56,567 bases of DNA from NCBI RefSeq assembly GCF_000473085.1, contig NZ_AXBA01000030.1, positions 22,083 through 78,649 on the forward strand. Reading direction: 5' to 3'. A program made the translations under genes and the position numbers. The stretch is from Azorhizobium doebereinerae UFLA1-100 (GTDB lineage Bacteria > Pseudomonadota > Alphaproteobacteria > Rhizobiales > Xanthobacteraceae). Below the pieces are notes generated by a model. The model was not told where the DNA came from and searched no databases. It was given only the letters and a program-made list of their open reading frames with translations. Positions within the stretch are counted from its first letter, which is position 1. The number at the start of each line of letters is the position of its first letter. Below are positions 47,311 through 56,327 of the stretch, piece after piece.

Positions 47311-48105
47311 TCAGAAGGACGCCGGCAGGTCCGCGCCGAGCCACTTTTTCGAGATTGCATTCAGGCTGCCGTCCGCCTTGGCCGCGGTGAGGATGGCGTT
47401 CACCTTCTCCAGCAGCTTGGGCTCGTCCTTGTTGAGGCCCACGTAGCAGGGCGATTCCTTGATGAGGAACTTGACCTCGGGCTTGCGCGGCGGATTGCGC
47501 GCCAGGATCGCGGCAGCGGTGACATTGCCGGTGACGATCACCTTCACCTGGCCCGAGAGGAAGGCCGAGATGGTGGAATTGTTGTCCTCATAACGTTTGA
47601 TCTCCGCCGTGGCGGGGGCGATCTTGGTCAACTCCATGTCCTCGTTGGCGCCGCGGGTGACACCCACGGTCAGGCCCGCCAGGTCCTCGGGCTTCGTCAC
47701 CTTCACGTCGGCGGGCGCGAACGCGCCGTTGAAGAACGGCGCATAGGCGATCGAGAAGTCGATCACCTTCTCCCGGTCCGGATTCTTGCCCAGGCTGGAG
47801 ATGACCAGATCCGCCTTCTTGGTCTGGAGATAGGGGATGCGGTTGGCGGAGGTGACCGGCACCAGCTCGGCCTTCACGCCCAGCTTGGCGGCGATGAGAT
47901 TGGCGACGTCGATGTCATAGCCCACCGGCTTCAGGTCCGGGCCGACCGAGCCGAACGGAGGAAAATCCTGCGGCACCGCCACCTTGATGACGCCGGCCTT
48001 GAGGATGTCGTCGAGCCCCTCCGCCCTCGCCGGCGAGAACGACAGGCCGGCGGCGGCAAGAAGGCCGAAGCCGGCGAGGAGGAGGGAACGGCGGTCAAAC
48101 GGCAT
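47311..48105 (-). CDS. Polar amino-acid ABC transporter, periplasmic binding protein
   Basis: This 264-residue SBP_bac_3-family protein has a cleavable signal peptide (LLLAGFGLLAAAGLSFSPARAEG). The mature start IKVAVPQDFPPFG and the segment GYDIDVANLIAAKLG are family-typical. It captures a polar amino acid for the two permeases and the ATPase encoded downstream. It is the first gene of the operon; a sigma-54 promoter lies about 35 bases before its ATG, pointing to nitrogen control. Confidence 0.94.
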   Translation of the reverse strand: MPFDRRSLLLAGFGLLAAAGLSFSPARAEGLDDILKAGVIKVAVPQDFPPFGSVGPDLKPVGYDIDVANLIAAKLGVKAELVPVTSANRIPYLQTKKADLVISSLGKNPDREKVIDFSIAYAPFFNGAFAPADVKVTKPEDLAGLTVGVTRGANEDMELTKIAPATAEIKRYEDNNSTISAFLSGQVKVIVTGNVTAAAILARNPPRKPEVKFLIKESPCYVGLNKDEPKLLEKVNAILTAAKADGSLNAISKKWLGADLPASF

Positions 48106-48140
48106 CGAAGGCTCCGGGCGGATGATGTGCCCGTTTTCAC

Positions 48141-48156
48141 AGCAAGGCTCATGCCA
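48141..48156 (-). promoter_or_regulatory. Sigma-54 promoter of the amino-acid transporter operon
   Basis: On the minus strand TGGCAT-gagcc-TTGCT matches the RpoN consensus TGGCAC-N5-TTGCA, with the invariant GG and GC at the required spacing of ten bases. Transcription would start about 25 bases before the binding-protein ATG. This implies an activator such as NtrC; no clear activator site was found. Confidence 0.7.
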
Positions 48157-48300
48157 GCCGCACGATGAGCGACATCCGGCATCCCGGCGGAGAAATGCCG
48201 CATCTGTAAGCAGAATTTACACTCTTGCGCACACCTGACAGCTCTATTTTTAGGCAGATCACTCGGCCCGCCATGAGATGAGAGGGACCATGCCGCGCCC

Positions 48301-48335
48301 AAAGAAAAACCCCGCCGCGAGAACGCGGCGGGGTT
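48301..48335 (-). terminator. Intrinsic terminator after ctpA
   Basis: A 12-bp perfect stem AACCCCGCCGCG/CGCGGCGGGGTT closes a 4-base loop and runs into TTTTTCTTT on the minus strand, about 30 bases after the ctpA stop. It separates ctpA from the amino-acid transporter operon. Confidence 0.92.
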
Positions 48336-48367
48336 CATCAGACCAAACCTGAGCGCCGGACGGCGCG

Positions 48368-49714
48368 TCAGTTCGACTGCGTGGTCTTGTTGGGGTTCGG
48401 CGGGAAGGCGGCGTTCTTGACCGTGCCTTCCAGCAGATCCTTCGCCATCTTCAGCTGGGTATCGTCCTTCGGGTCCGGCGGCACGTAGGAGGGCGAGCCG
48501 GTCTGCTCGTCGTCGCCGTTCTTCAGGTGGCCCCGCAGCGAGGCCTCGCCGCGGGTGGTGTCGCCGCCGGCGCTTTCCAGCTTGGCCTTCTGCTCGGCGG
48601 GCATGTCCTGGATGAGAACGATGTCCGGATCGATGCCCTTGGCCTGGATGGAGCGGCCCGACGGCGTGTAGTAGCGCGCCGTGGTGAGGCGCAGGGCGCC
48701 GTTGCCGCCGAGCGGGATGATGGTCTGCACCGAGCCCTTGCCGAAGCTGCGGGAGCCGAGGATGGTCGCCCGCTTGTGGTCCTGCAGCGCGCCGGCAACG
48801 ATTTCCGAGGCCGAGGCGGAGCCGCCGTTGGTGAGCACGATGATGGGCTTGCCCTTCACCAGATCGCCGCCGCGGGCGTTGAAGCGCTGGGTCTCGTCCG
48901 CATTGCGGCCGCGGGTGGAGACGATCTCGCCGCGCTCCAGGAAGGCGTCGGACACCGCGATCGCCTGGTCGAGCAGGCCGCCGGGGTTGTTGCGCAGGTC
49001 GATGATGTAGCCCTTGACCTTGTCCGCGCCGATCTGGGCGGTCAGGTCCTCGATGGCCTTCTTCAGGTTGTCGTAGGTCTGCTCGTTGAACGAGGTGATG
49101 CGCACATAGCCGATGTCGCCGTCCTCGACGCGCGAGCGCACGGCCTTGATCTTGATCGTGTCGCGGACGACCTTGATGTCGATCGGCTTGTCCTGGTTCT
49201 TGCGGGCGATGGTCAGCGTGATCGGCGTGTTGACCGCGCCGCGCATCTTTTCCACCGCCTGGTTCAGCGTCAGGCCCTGGACCTGCTCGCCGTCCAGCTT
49301 GGTGATGATGTCGCCGGCCTGCACGCCGGCCTTGGCGGCGGGGGTGTCGTCGATGGGGGCGATGACCTTCACCAGGCCATCTTCCATCGTGACCTCGATG
49401 CCGAGGCCGCCGAACTCGCCGCGGGTCTGCACCTGCATGTCGCGGAAGCTCTTCGCGTCCATGTAGGAGGAGTGCGGGTCAAGGCTGGTCAGCATGCCGT
49501 TGATGGCAGCTTCGACCAGCTTGGCGTCGTCCGGCTTCTCCACGTAATCGGAGCGGATGCGCTCGAACACGTCGCCGAACAGGCTGAGCTGCCGGTAGGT
49601 GTCCGACGCGGCCGCCTCGGCGGCAGTGCCAAGAAACAGGCGCGGCTGCACGGCGGCGACGGCCACCAGTGCACCGGCCGCAACGCCAAGGAGGAAGAGA
49701 GACGTACGACGCAT
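48368..49714 (-). CDS. ctpA: C-terminal processing protease CtpA (S41 family)
   Basis: This 448-residue periplasmic serine protease has an N-terminal membrane anchor or signal (TSLFLLGVAAGALVAVAAVQP) and a PDZ domain (about 90-170: GGLGIEVTMEDGLVKVIAPI). The S41 domain holds the catalytic Ser in NGGSASASEIVAGAL and the Lys in SFGKGSVQT. It trims exported proteins, often cell-wall hydrolase partners. The start is fixed by a TAATG overlap with the envC stop, so it is coupled to that cell-wall gene. The last 60 residues are a polar tail. Confidence 0.94.
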   Translation of the reverse strand: MRRTSLFLLGVAAGALVAVAAVQPRLFLGTAAEAAASDTYRQLSLFGDVFERIRSDYVEKPDDAKLVEAAINGMLTSLDPHSSYMDAKSFRDMQVQTRGEFGGLGIEVTMEDGLVKVIAPIDDTPAAKAGVQAGDIITKLDGEQVQGLTLNQAVEKMRGAVNTPITLTIARKNQDKPIDIKVVRDTIKIKAVRSRVEDGDIGYVRITSFNEQTYDNLKKAIEDLTAQIGADKVKGYIIDLRNNPGGLLDQAIAVSDAFLERGEIVSTRGRNADETQRFNARGGDLVKGKPIIVLTNGGSASASEIVAGALQDHKRATILGSRSFGKGSVQTIIPLGGNGALRLTTARYYTPSGRSIQAKGIDPDIVLIQDMPAEQKAKLESAGGDTTRGEASLRGHLKNGDDEQTGSPSYVPPDPKDDTQLKMAKDLLEGTVKNAAFPPNPNKTTQSN

Positions 49715-51063
49715 TATCCGCGCACCTTCTGACTGTCCGTTGCCGCCCACCAGGGAGCGGGGTCGATCGAGATTCCGTCTTTGCGGAATTCCACATACAA
49801 TTGGGGCTGTCCGGAGGCCGAACCCGCCGCTGGGGCACGAGAAACGCTTCCCATGATCGCGACGGGCTCACCCGCGAGGACGAACTGGCCCAGCTCTACG
49901 GTGATCCGCTCCATGCCCGCCAGTAGAATATGGTATCCGCCGCCCGCATTGATGATCAAGAGTTGTCCATAGGAGCGGAAGGGCCCGGCATAGACTACCC
50001 AGCCATCCGCCGGCGCCGCAACCTGGGCGCCCGCGCGCGTGGCGAAGGTCATGCCCTTTTCCGCCCCGCCGAGACCGTCCGGCGTCCCGAAGTCGCGCAG
50101 GCGCACCCCGGCGACAGGCAATGGCAGCAAGCCTTTAGCCTGCACGAAGGGCCGTGCGGGGGCGATCCTGGCGGCATTGTTCAGCGCCGCCACCTCGGTC
50201 TTGCCGGGCTCCGGCGGCTTGCTCGCCGACGTCGCCTCGGCCGCGGCGCGGGCGGCGGGAGCCACCTCCGTCTCCAGCCGTGTCACGAGATCGTGCACAT
50301 CGCCGGTGGTCTTGGCGACCGCGTCCGCCTGGGCTTTTTCCGCCGGCAGGTCCGCATTCCCTTCCGTGACCCGCTTCTGGCGCTCCGTCACATAAGCCGA
50401 CAGGCGGCGGCGGTCCTCCTCCATGGAGGTGCGCAGGCCAGTGAGCGTATCGCGGGCAGTCGCAAGGTCCGTGCGCAGGCGGGACAGGTCGGCCAGATCC
50501 GCCGCCAGGGTTTCCGCCTCCACCCGCATTTCCGGCAGCAGCGCGCCGAGCAGGATGGCGGAGCGCACCGCATCCAGCGCATCGTCCGGCCGCATCAGCA
50601 GGGCCGGCGGCGGATTGCGGCCCATGCGCACCAGCGCCCCCAGCACCTCTGCCAGCACGTCGCGGCGCTTGAACAGCGACGCGCGCAGCTCTGCGGCGTT
50701 GCCGTCGAGCGTGGTGATCCGCGCTTCCAGGTCGGTGATCTGCTGTTCGACGGTCCGCAGGCGCGTGGTGGTGTCCACCAGCAACTGGTTGAAGCGCGCC
50801 CGGTCGCCCTTCACCGAATCGAGCTCGGCCCGCACCTGGCTCTGGAACTCCGCCGCCCCGCGGATGTCCGCGTTCAGCGCGTCGGTGTTCACCGGCGACG
50901 CGGGCCGCGGGCGCGGCGCCGGGACGGCCGGGGCCGTTGCGGCGGGCGCGGCGGCGGCGGGCGATCTGGCGGCAGGTGGCGCCTGCGCGCGCGCGGGCGC
51001 TGCCGCGGCAACGGCCGCACAGATCGCCACTGCGCAAAGGATCGGGCCGGAACGGGCATCCAT
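49714..51063 (-). CDS. EnvC-like murein hydrolase activator
   Basis: This 449-residue secreted protein has a signal peptide (LCAVAICAAVAAAAPARAQ), a Pro/Ala-rich stretch, long coiled coils (about 60-290) and a C-terminal LytM/M23 fold (about 320-440: GMTFATRAGAQVAAPADGWVVYAG). The zinc-binding residues of active M23 peptidases are missing: the first HxxxD site reads GGAEKGMTF and the final HxH reads QLYVEF. It is therefore expected to activate an amidase during division rather than cut peptidoglycan. It is coupled to ctpA and lies 74 bases after rlmH. Confidence 0.88.
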   Translation of the reverse strand: MDARSGPILCAVAICAAVAAAAPARAQAPPAARSPAAAAPAATAPAVPAPRPRPASPVNTDALNADIRGAAEFQSQVRAELDSVKGDRARFNQLLVDTTTRLRTVEQQITDLEARITTLDGNAAELRASLFKRRDVLAEVLGALVRMGRNPPPALLMRPDDALDAVRSAILLGALLPEMRVEAETLAADLADLSRLRTDLATARDTLTGLRTSMEEDRRRLSAYVTERQKRVTEGNADLPAEKAQADAVAKTTGDVHDLVTRLETEVAPAARAAAEATSASKPPEPGKTEVAALNNAARIAPARPFVQAKGLLPLPVAGVRLRDFGTPDGLGGAEKGMTFATRAGAQVAAPADGWVVYAGPFRSYGQLLIINAGGGYHILLAGMERITVELGQFVLAGEPVAIMGSVSRAPAAGSASGQPQLYVEFRKDGISIDPAPWWAATDSQKVRG

Positions 51064-51137
51064 ACGGTAGATCTACCCGCGCGAAGTTGAGGAGATGTAA
51101 ACCATAACCAGCCGCCGCGCCCGTTCGGCCCCGCTGT

Positions 51138-51620
51138 TCAGGCCCGGTGGTAGGGATGCCCGGAGAGAATGGTAGTGGAGCGATAGATCTGTTCCGCCAG
51201 CATCACCCGCACCAATTGGTGGGGAAAGGTCGCCGCGCCGAACGCCAGAAGCAGGTCGGCGCGGGCCCGCACCGCCGGGGCAAGGCCGTCGGCGCCGCCG
51301 ATGATGAAGCAGCTGGCGGATGTTCCACCATCCCGCGCGCTCCCGAGCCGCGCGGAAAAATCCTCGCTGGAGAGGCTGCGGCCGCGCGGATCGAGGCAGG
51401 CGACGCTCGCGCCGGCCGGAATGGCCGCCAGGATCGCGCTGCCCTCCTCGACCATCCGGTCATCCGGACGGCGGGCGGAGGATTCCGACAGCTCAATAGT
51501 GTCGAAGCCCGAGAGGCCGAGCGAACGTCCGCCGGCCTTGGCGCGGTCGAGATAGCGGGCCACAAGGTCCCGCTCGGCCCCAGCCTTCAGCCGGCCGACA
51601 CACAGAAGAAGGACGCGCAC
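51138..51620 (-). CDS. rlmH: 23S rRNA pseudouridine-1915 N3-methyltransferase RlmH
   Basis: This 160-residue SPOUT methyltransferase acts on assembled ribosomes. Family marks are [20 protein letters not shown] near the start, [15 protein letters not shown]-like, FIIGGADGL (SAM-binding knot) and the C-terminal [27 protein letters not shown]. It lies between rsfS and envC, the usual alphaproteobacterial order. Confidence 0.97.
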   Translation of the reverse strand: MRVLLLCVGRLKAGAERDLVARYLDRAKAGGRSLGLSGFDTIELSESSARRPDDRMVEEGSAILAAIPAGASVACLDPRGRSLSSEDFSARLGSARDGGTSASCFIIGGADGLAPAVRARADLLLAFGAATFPHQLVRVMLAEQIYRSTTILSGHPYHRA

Positions 51621-51655
51621 CGCGCGTCAGGCCCGCAGGGCCAAGACGCGCGCCA

Positions 51656-52018
51656 TCAGGCGCGCGCGGTTCCCGACCACATCTTCTCGATATTGTAGAA
51701 GCTGCGGACTTCGGGCTGGAAGACGTGGACGATGACATCGCCAGCATCGATCAGCACCCAGTCGCAGGCTGGCTGCCCCTCGACGCGGACCTGACGAACG
51801 CCGGCTGCCTTCAGCGCCTCGATGAGGTGCTCGGCGACGGCGCCCACATGCCGCTGCGAACGGCCGGAGGACACCACCATATAGTCGGCGATCGATGTCT
51901 TGCCGCGCAGGTCGATCGAGACGGTGTCCTCGGACTTGTCGTCTTCGAGCCGGGCGAGAACGAGTGCGAGAATCTCCTCGGCGTCAATCGGCGCCTTCGA
52001 GATCGGTGCGGCCGCCAT
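51656..52018 (-). CDS. rsfS: Ribosome silencing factor RsfS
   Basis: This 120-residue protein binds uL14 and blocks subunit joining under starvation. The conserved core is present: LARLEDDKSEDTVSIDLRGKTSIADYMVVSSGRSQRHV and GQPACDWVLIDAGDVIVHVFQPEVRSFYNIEKMW. ATG 52018 is chosen; a TTG six codons upstream is possible. It lies 35 bases before rlmH and follows nadD. Confidence 0.95.
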   Translation of the reverse strand: MAAAPISKAPIDAEEILALVLARLEDDKSEDTVSIDLRGKTSIADYMVVSSGRSQRHVGAVAEHLIEALKAAGVRQVRVEGQPACDWVLIDAGDVIVHVFQPEVRSFYNIEKMWSGTARA

Positions 52019-52140
52019 GGTCTCTGCGGCCGCCAAGAGAGCCGTCGTGGACAGGGGTCCGGATCCTCTCAGTCAGATGAACGATCCCCTCGGGCGGACG
52101 ATGTCTTACCCTGGGATCACTTTGGCAGAATGCCGCCAAA

Positions 52141-52842
52141 TCAAGGAAATTTCAAGGGATGGTGGAGATCGTCCGTGTTTGGCGCGGTTCCTTGCGTCCG
52201 CTGGGCGGCACGGATCTCGGTGGAGGAGAGCGGGGATTTCAGTCCGTGGAGGAAAGTCCAGGCGGGCGGCGCCATGTCCGCCAGGGCTGCCGCATGCTGC
52301 TCCGGCACCCGATAGGGCGCGAGCGCATGGGAGGCCCGGGAGGAAGTGGCGCACAGGCTGTCGCCCAGCCGGTCCACCACCGCGATCGGCACCAGCCCGG
52401 CCAGCCCGCGCCAGCGCTGCCAGCGGGCGAAATGGGCGAGATTGTCGGCGCCCATGACCCAGACGAAGCGCACCCGCGGCAGGCGCTCCACCAAAGCTGA
52501 AACCGTCTCGAAGCTGTAGCGGGTGCCCAGCGTCGCCTCGACGCCGGTGACGTCGATGAGCGGGTGGTGCGCCACCCGCCGGGCGAAGGCCACACGTTCT
52601 TCGATGGATGGCAGGTCCCAATTGTCCTTCAGCGGGTTGCCGGGCGTCACCAGCCACCAGATACGGTCGAGCTGGAGGCGCTTCAGCGCCAGCAGGCTCG
52701 CCGCCCGATGGGCCGCATGGGCGGGATTGAAGGATCCACCGAACAGCCCCACCCGCATGCCCGGAGCGGTCATGGGCATGCTGACGGCGGCGCGCACGCT
52801 GATCGGCTGCATCGGCGTCCCTATCCGCGGTTCGCAACTCAC
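52141..52842 (-). CDS. nadD: Nicotinate-nucleotide adenylyltransferase NadD
   Basis: This enzyme of about 233 residues makes nicotinate adenine dinucleotide in NAD synthesis. The nucleotidyltransferase motif is [15 protein letters not shown] (usually GGTFDPxHxGH), with [28 protein letters not shown] and the C-terminal SSTEIRAA that closes the site. The GTG at 52842 overlaps the proA stop (GTGA); an ATG ten codons in is also possible, since the first 28 residues are not conserved. Confidence 0.94.
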   Translation of the reverse strand: MSCEPRIGTPMQPISVRAAVSMPMTAPGMRVGLFGGSFNPAHAAHRAASLLALKRLQLDRIWWLVTPGNPLKDNWDLPSIEERVAFARRVAHHPLIDVTGVEATLGTRYSFETVSALVERLPRVRFVWVMGADNLAHFARWQRWRGLAGLVPIAVVDRLGDSLCATSSRASHALAPYRVPEQHAAALADMAPPAWTFLHGLKSPLSSTEIRAAQRTQGTAPNTDDLHHPLKFP

Positions 52843-54158
52843 GGGCGTGTCTGCCCGGCGCCGTGAACGCGGTACTTGAACGAGGTGAGTTGTTCCGCCC
52901 CCACCGGCCCGCGGGCGTGCATGCGCCCGGTGGCGATGCCGATCTCGGCACCGAAGCCGAATTCGCCGCCGTCGGCGAACTGGGTGGAGGCATTGTGCAT
53001 GACGATCGCCGAATCCACCTCGCTGAGGAAGCGGTCGGCGGCGGCCGGATCGGCCGTGATGATCGAATCGGTGTGGTGGGAGCCGTGCCCCTCGATGTGG
53101 GCGATGGCGGCGGCGATGTCCGGCACCACCTTCACGGAGATGATCGCGTCCTCATATTCCGTGTCCCAGTCGGTTTCCGCGGCGGGCTTCACCCGCGGGT
53201 CCACCGCCTGGGTGGCGGCATCGCCGCGCACCTCGCAGCCGGCGTCCAGCAGCATTTCCACCAGGGGCTTCAGATGCGTGCCGGCGACCGCCTGGTCCAC
53301 CAGCAGCGTCTCGGCCGCGCCGCAGATGCCGGTCCGCCGCATCTTGGCGTTGAGCAGCACGCTCTTGGCCATGTCGAGGTCGGCGGCGGCGTGGACATAG
53401 ACATGCACGATGCCATCCAGATGGGCGAACACCGGCACCCGCGCCTCGCTCTGCACCCGGGCGACCAGCCCCTTGCCGCCGCGCGGCACGATGACATCGA
53501 GATTGCCGTCGAGGCCGCCGAGCATCAGGCCGACGGCGGCCCGGTCGGCGAACGGGACGAACTGCACGCAATCCGGCGACAGGCCCGCCTCGGCGAGGCC
53601 CGCCACGAAGGCGCGGTGGATGGCACCGGAGGAGTCCAGGCTGTCCGAGCCGCCGCGCAGAATCACGGCATTGCCGGCCCGCACGCAGAGCGCCGCGGCG
53701 TCCGCAGTGACGTTGGGACGGCTCTCATAGATGACGCCGATGACGCCGAGCGGCGTACGCACGCGCTCGATGACGAGTCCATTGGGGCGGGTCCAGCGCT
53801 CGGTGACCGCGCCGACCGGGTCGGGCAGGTCCGCCACCATCTCGATGCCGGCGGCGATCGCCTCGATACGCGCCTCGGTGAGGGCAAGGCGGTCCTGGAA
53901 GGCCGCGCTCATACCGTCCGCGCGGGCACGGGCCATGTCCTGGCCGTTGGCGGCGAGGATCTCCGGGGACGCAGCCCGGATACGGGCGGCGGCGGCCCGC
54001 AAGCCGGCGGTCTTCTGTTCGGCGGAAGCCAGGGCCAAGGTCCGCGCGGCCGCGCGGGCGGCGCGTCCCATCTGCGACAGGACAGCCGGCACGTCCACGG
54101 GCGCGGCGCTCGTCGCGCCTGCTGCCACGGAAAGACGGGCTGCTTGGGGCATGGCCAT
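52839..54158 (-). CDS. proA: Gamma-glutamyl phosphate reductase ProA
   Basis: This 439-residue NADPH-dependent reductase makes glutamate-5-semialdehyde in proline synthesis. The start of the conserved fold, [15 protein letters not shown], is followed by [47 protein letters not shown] and the catalytic Cys in [15 protein letters not shown]. It follows proB by 118 bases and overlaps nadD by 4 bases. Confidence 0.96.
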   Translation of the reverse strand: MAMPQAARLSVAAGATSAAPVDVPAVLSQMGRAARAAARTLALASAEQKTAGLRAAAARIRAASPEILAANGQDMARARADGMSAAFQDRLALTEARIEAIAAGIEMVADLPDPVGAVTERWTRPNGLVIERVRTPLGVIGVIYESRPNVTADAAALCVRAGNAVILRGGSDSLDSSGAIHRAFVAGLAEAGLSPDCVQFVPFADRAAVGLMLGGLDGNLDVIVPRGGKGLVARVQSEARVPVFAHLDGIVHVYVHAAADLDMAKSVLLNAKMRRTGICGAAETLLVDQAVAGTHLKPLVEMLLDAGCEVRGDAATQAVDPRVKPAAETDWDTEYEDAIISVKVVPDIAAAIAHIEGHGSHHTDSIITADPAAADRFLSEVDSAIVMHNASTQFADGGEFGFGAEIGIATGRMHARGPVGAEQLTSFKYRVHGAGQTRP

Positions 54159-54276
54159 GGTGGAACTCTCTAAGGTTTCCTCGACCCGGCCTGTGAACAG
54201 CCGGCTGCGGCATCCTTAGCATGTGGTGTGGAAAGGTCACAGGGTCGAGCGGATTTTGTGTTTTGGCGCGCGCGAC

Positions 54277-55407
54277 TTACTCCGCGCCGAGCGCCATGTC
54301 GTCGCGATGGACCATTTCCGCCCGCCCCGGCACGCCCAGCAGGTCCTCGATCTCGGCGGTGGAGCGGCCACGGATGCGCTCGGCATGGTCATGGTCGTAG
54401 GCCACCAGCCCGCGGCCGATCTCGCTGCCGTCCGGCCCGCGCAGCAGCACCGCATCGCCGCGCTCGAAATGCCCTTCCACGCGCACCACGCCGGCCGGCA
54501 GCAGGCTCGCGCCGCGCCGCAGGGCGGCCACCGCGCCCTCGTCCAGATGCAGCACGCCGCGCGCCTCCAGCGTCCCGGCGATCCAGGCCTTGCGCGCCCG
54601 CGCCGGTGTGCCGCCGGCGAGAAACCAGGTGCAGCGGCCACCCTCGGCGATCCGCCGCAGCGGGTTCTTCACATGCCCGGACGCGATCAGCATGTGGGTA
54701 CCCGCCGAGGTGGCGATCTTGCCGGCCTCGATCTTGGTGCGCATGCCCCCGCGCGACAGTTCCGAGCCCGCCGCCCCGGCCATGCCCTCGATCTCGCCGG
54801 TGATGCGCGGCACGATGGGGATGTGGGTGGCGTTCGGGTCCTGCGCGGGCGGCGCCGTGTAGAGGCCGTCGATGTCCGACAGCAGGACCAGCAGGTCAGC
54901 GCTGGCCATGGTGGCGACGCGGGCGGCGAGGCGGTCGTTGTCGCCATAGCGGATCTCGCTGGTGGCCACCGTGTCGTTCTCGTTGATGACCGGCACGGCG
55001 CGATATTCCAGCAGCCGCGCCAGTGTGCTGCGGGCATTGAGATAGCGCCGCCGTTCCTCGGTGTCGCCCAGGGTGAGCAGCACCTGCCCGGCGGTGATGT
55101 CCTCATGACTGAGAATCTCGGCCCAGGTTCGGGCCAGCGCGATCTGGCCCACGGCCGCCGCCGCCTGGCTGTCTTCCAGCTTGAGCGGCCCGCGCGGCAA
55201 ATGGAGCACCGTGCGCCCGAGCGCGATGGCGCCGGAGGACACCACCAGCACATCCGCGCCGCGCGCATGCAGCGTGCCGACGTCCTCGGCCAGGGACGTC
55301 AGCCACGGCAGGCGCACCTTGCCCCGGGCCTGATCCACGAGGAGCGCGGACCCCACCTTGATGACGATGCGGCGGAAATCGGAGAGGACGGGAGCGGCTG
55401 CGGTCAC
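54277..55407 (-). CDS. proB: Glutamate 5-kinase ProB
   Basis: This 376-residue kinase catalyses the first, feedback-controlled step of proline synthesis. The amino-acid kinase domain starts [13 protein letters not shown] and includes [32 protein letters not shown] and [13 protein letters not shown]. The C-terminal PUA domain (about 285-376) holds [14 protein letters not shown] and [23 protein letters not shown] 55407 gives the family's normal length; the frame is open further upstream without conserved sequence. In many relatives obgE precedes proB; here it does not. Confidence 0.94.
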   Translation of the reverse strand: MTAAAPVLSDFRRIVIKVGSALLVDQARGKVRLPWLTSLAEDVGTLHARGADVLVVSSGAIALGRTVLHLPRGPLKLEDSQAAAAVGQIALARTWAEILSHEDITAGQVLLTLGDTEERRRYLNARSTLARLLEYRAVPVINENDTVATSEIRYGDNDRLAARVATMASADLLVLLSDIDGLYTAPPAQDPNATHIPIVPRITGEIEGMAGAAGSELSRGGMRTKIEAGKIATSAGTHMLIASGHVKNPLRRIAEGGRCTWFLAGGTPARARKAWIAGTLEARGVLHLDEGAVAALRRGASLLPAGVVRVEGHFERGDAVLLRGPDGSEIGRGLVAYDHDHAERIRGRSTAEIEDLLGVPGRAEMVHRDDMALGAE

Positions 55408-55757
55408 GGGTCTGGTCTTCGCTTGGGCCCGCGCCGGGCCGGGGCCATCCCCGGGCTCCGCCGCGCGCGGCATGGGCCGCTTCGATAGCCTAAGCCGGCG
55501 CGCGGGAACAGGGGCCGGAAGCGCGCGCCGGCCACGCGAAAACGCCCGGATCACTCGCGCGCGGATACGCCCCAAGCGGCGGCCCGGCTTCGCCACCGTC
55601 ACTCAAGCCAATCAGCATCGGTGGTATCGCGCAGCAATACACCGATGTGTATCATTGCGGCGTCCGTTGGCCGCCGCCCGCCCAATTAATCCTGGCCGGG
55701 AATTGTATTGCTTGATTTTTCGATAATTTGGGCGGCGATGATCCGCATATATCCCAC
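55408..55757. promoter_or_regulatory. Divergent region between proB and the truncated membrane gene
   Basis: This 350-base gap has no supported gene. It contains an 8-bp dyad CATCGGTG/CACCGATG (55616-55623 and 55640-55647) separated by 16 bases. The stretch next to the plus-strand gene (55680-55757) is A/T-richer and probably carries its promoter. Confidence 0.4.
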
Positions 55758-56327
55758 ATGGAAACTGCGATCATCCGCAAGACGCTGACCTTGATTCCCG
55801 CCGGGATCGTGGCGGTTTTCGGCTTCACCTTCCTGCTGTTCTGGCTGCTGGAGCGTCGGCGTCGGCATCTCGCCATCCTCAGTTCGGCATGCCTGCTTTT
55901 CACCCTCGGGGCGTGCACGCAAATCCTGCACCTGCCACCCGGCGTCAACGCCAATGCCGTCGTATCCGCCGTTTTCTACAGCGGCTCGGTGCTGCTCACC
56001 GCGGCGGCGCTGCTCCGTCGCTATGAACGGCCGCTCCCCGCCGTCGCCTATCTGGCCGCCCTCGGCCTGATCGTCATCGCCATCGCCTATTTTTCCTACG
56101 TCCATTCCGACCTGACGCTCCGCATCTACATCCAGAACGTCTCCTACGGCGTGATCTTCACCTATGCCGCTTTGCGCCTGCGCCATCTTGCGCGCGGGCG
56201 GGGCGTGGACCGGCTTCTGTTCTGGATCCTCCTGCTGCTCGGCCTGCACTTCCTGCCGCGCACGCTGCTGACCCTCGGCCTTGCCGCGCCCCGGGGCCTA
56301 GGCTCAGGACCTATTAATTTGCCTTGA
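55758..56327 (+). pseudogene. Membrane-domain remnant of a probable GGDEF sensor protein, cut by an IS
   Basis: The frame encodes about 180 native residues with six hydrophobic segments (RKTLTLIPAGIVAVFGFTFLLFW to LLLLGLHFLPRTLLTLG). This matches the N-terminal membrane domain that in Hyphomicrobiales precedes a GGDEF (diguanylate cyclase) domain. The native sequence appears to end at about 56300, where GGCTCAGGACC begins; the last eight or nine residues (SGPINLP and neighbours) are read from the inserted DNA before a chance stop at 56325-56327. No catalytic domain remains on this side. The rest of the gene, if retained, lies beyond the IS off the right edge. Confidence 0.7.

Noticed and set aside
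48114-48300. Riboswitch or small RNA before the amino-acid transporter
   Set aside because: No recognisable conserved riboswitch core was seen, and the leader after the sigma-54 promoter is only about 25 bases.
55616-55647. Dyad CATCGGTG...CACCGATG as an operator or attachment site
   Set aside because: The 16-base loop and single occurrence make chance likely; there is no integrase or tRNA nearby. It is only mentioned in the intergenic entry.
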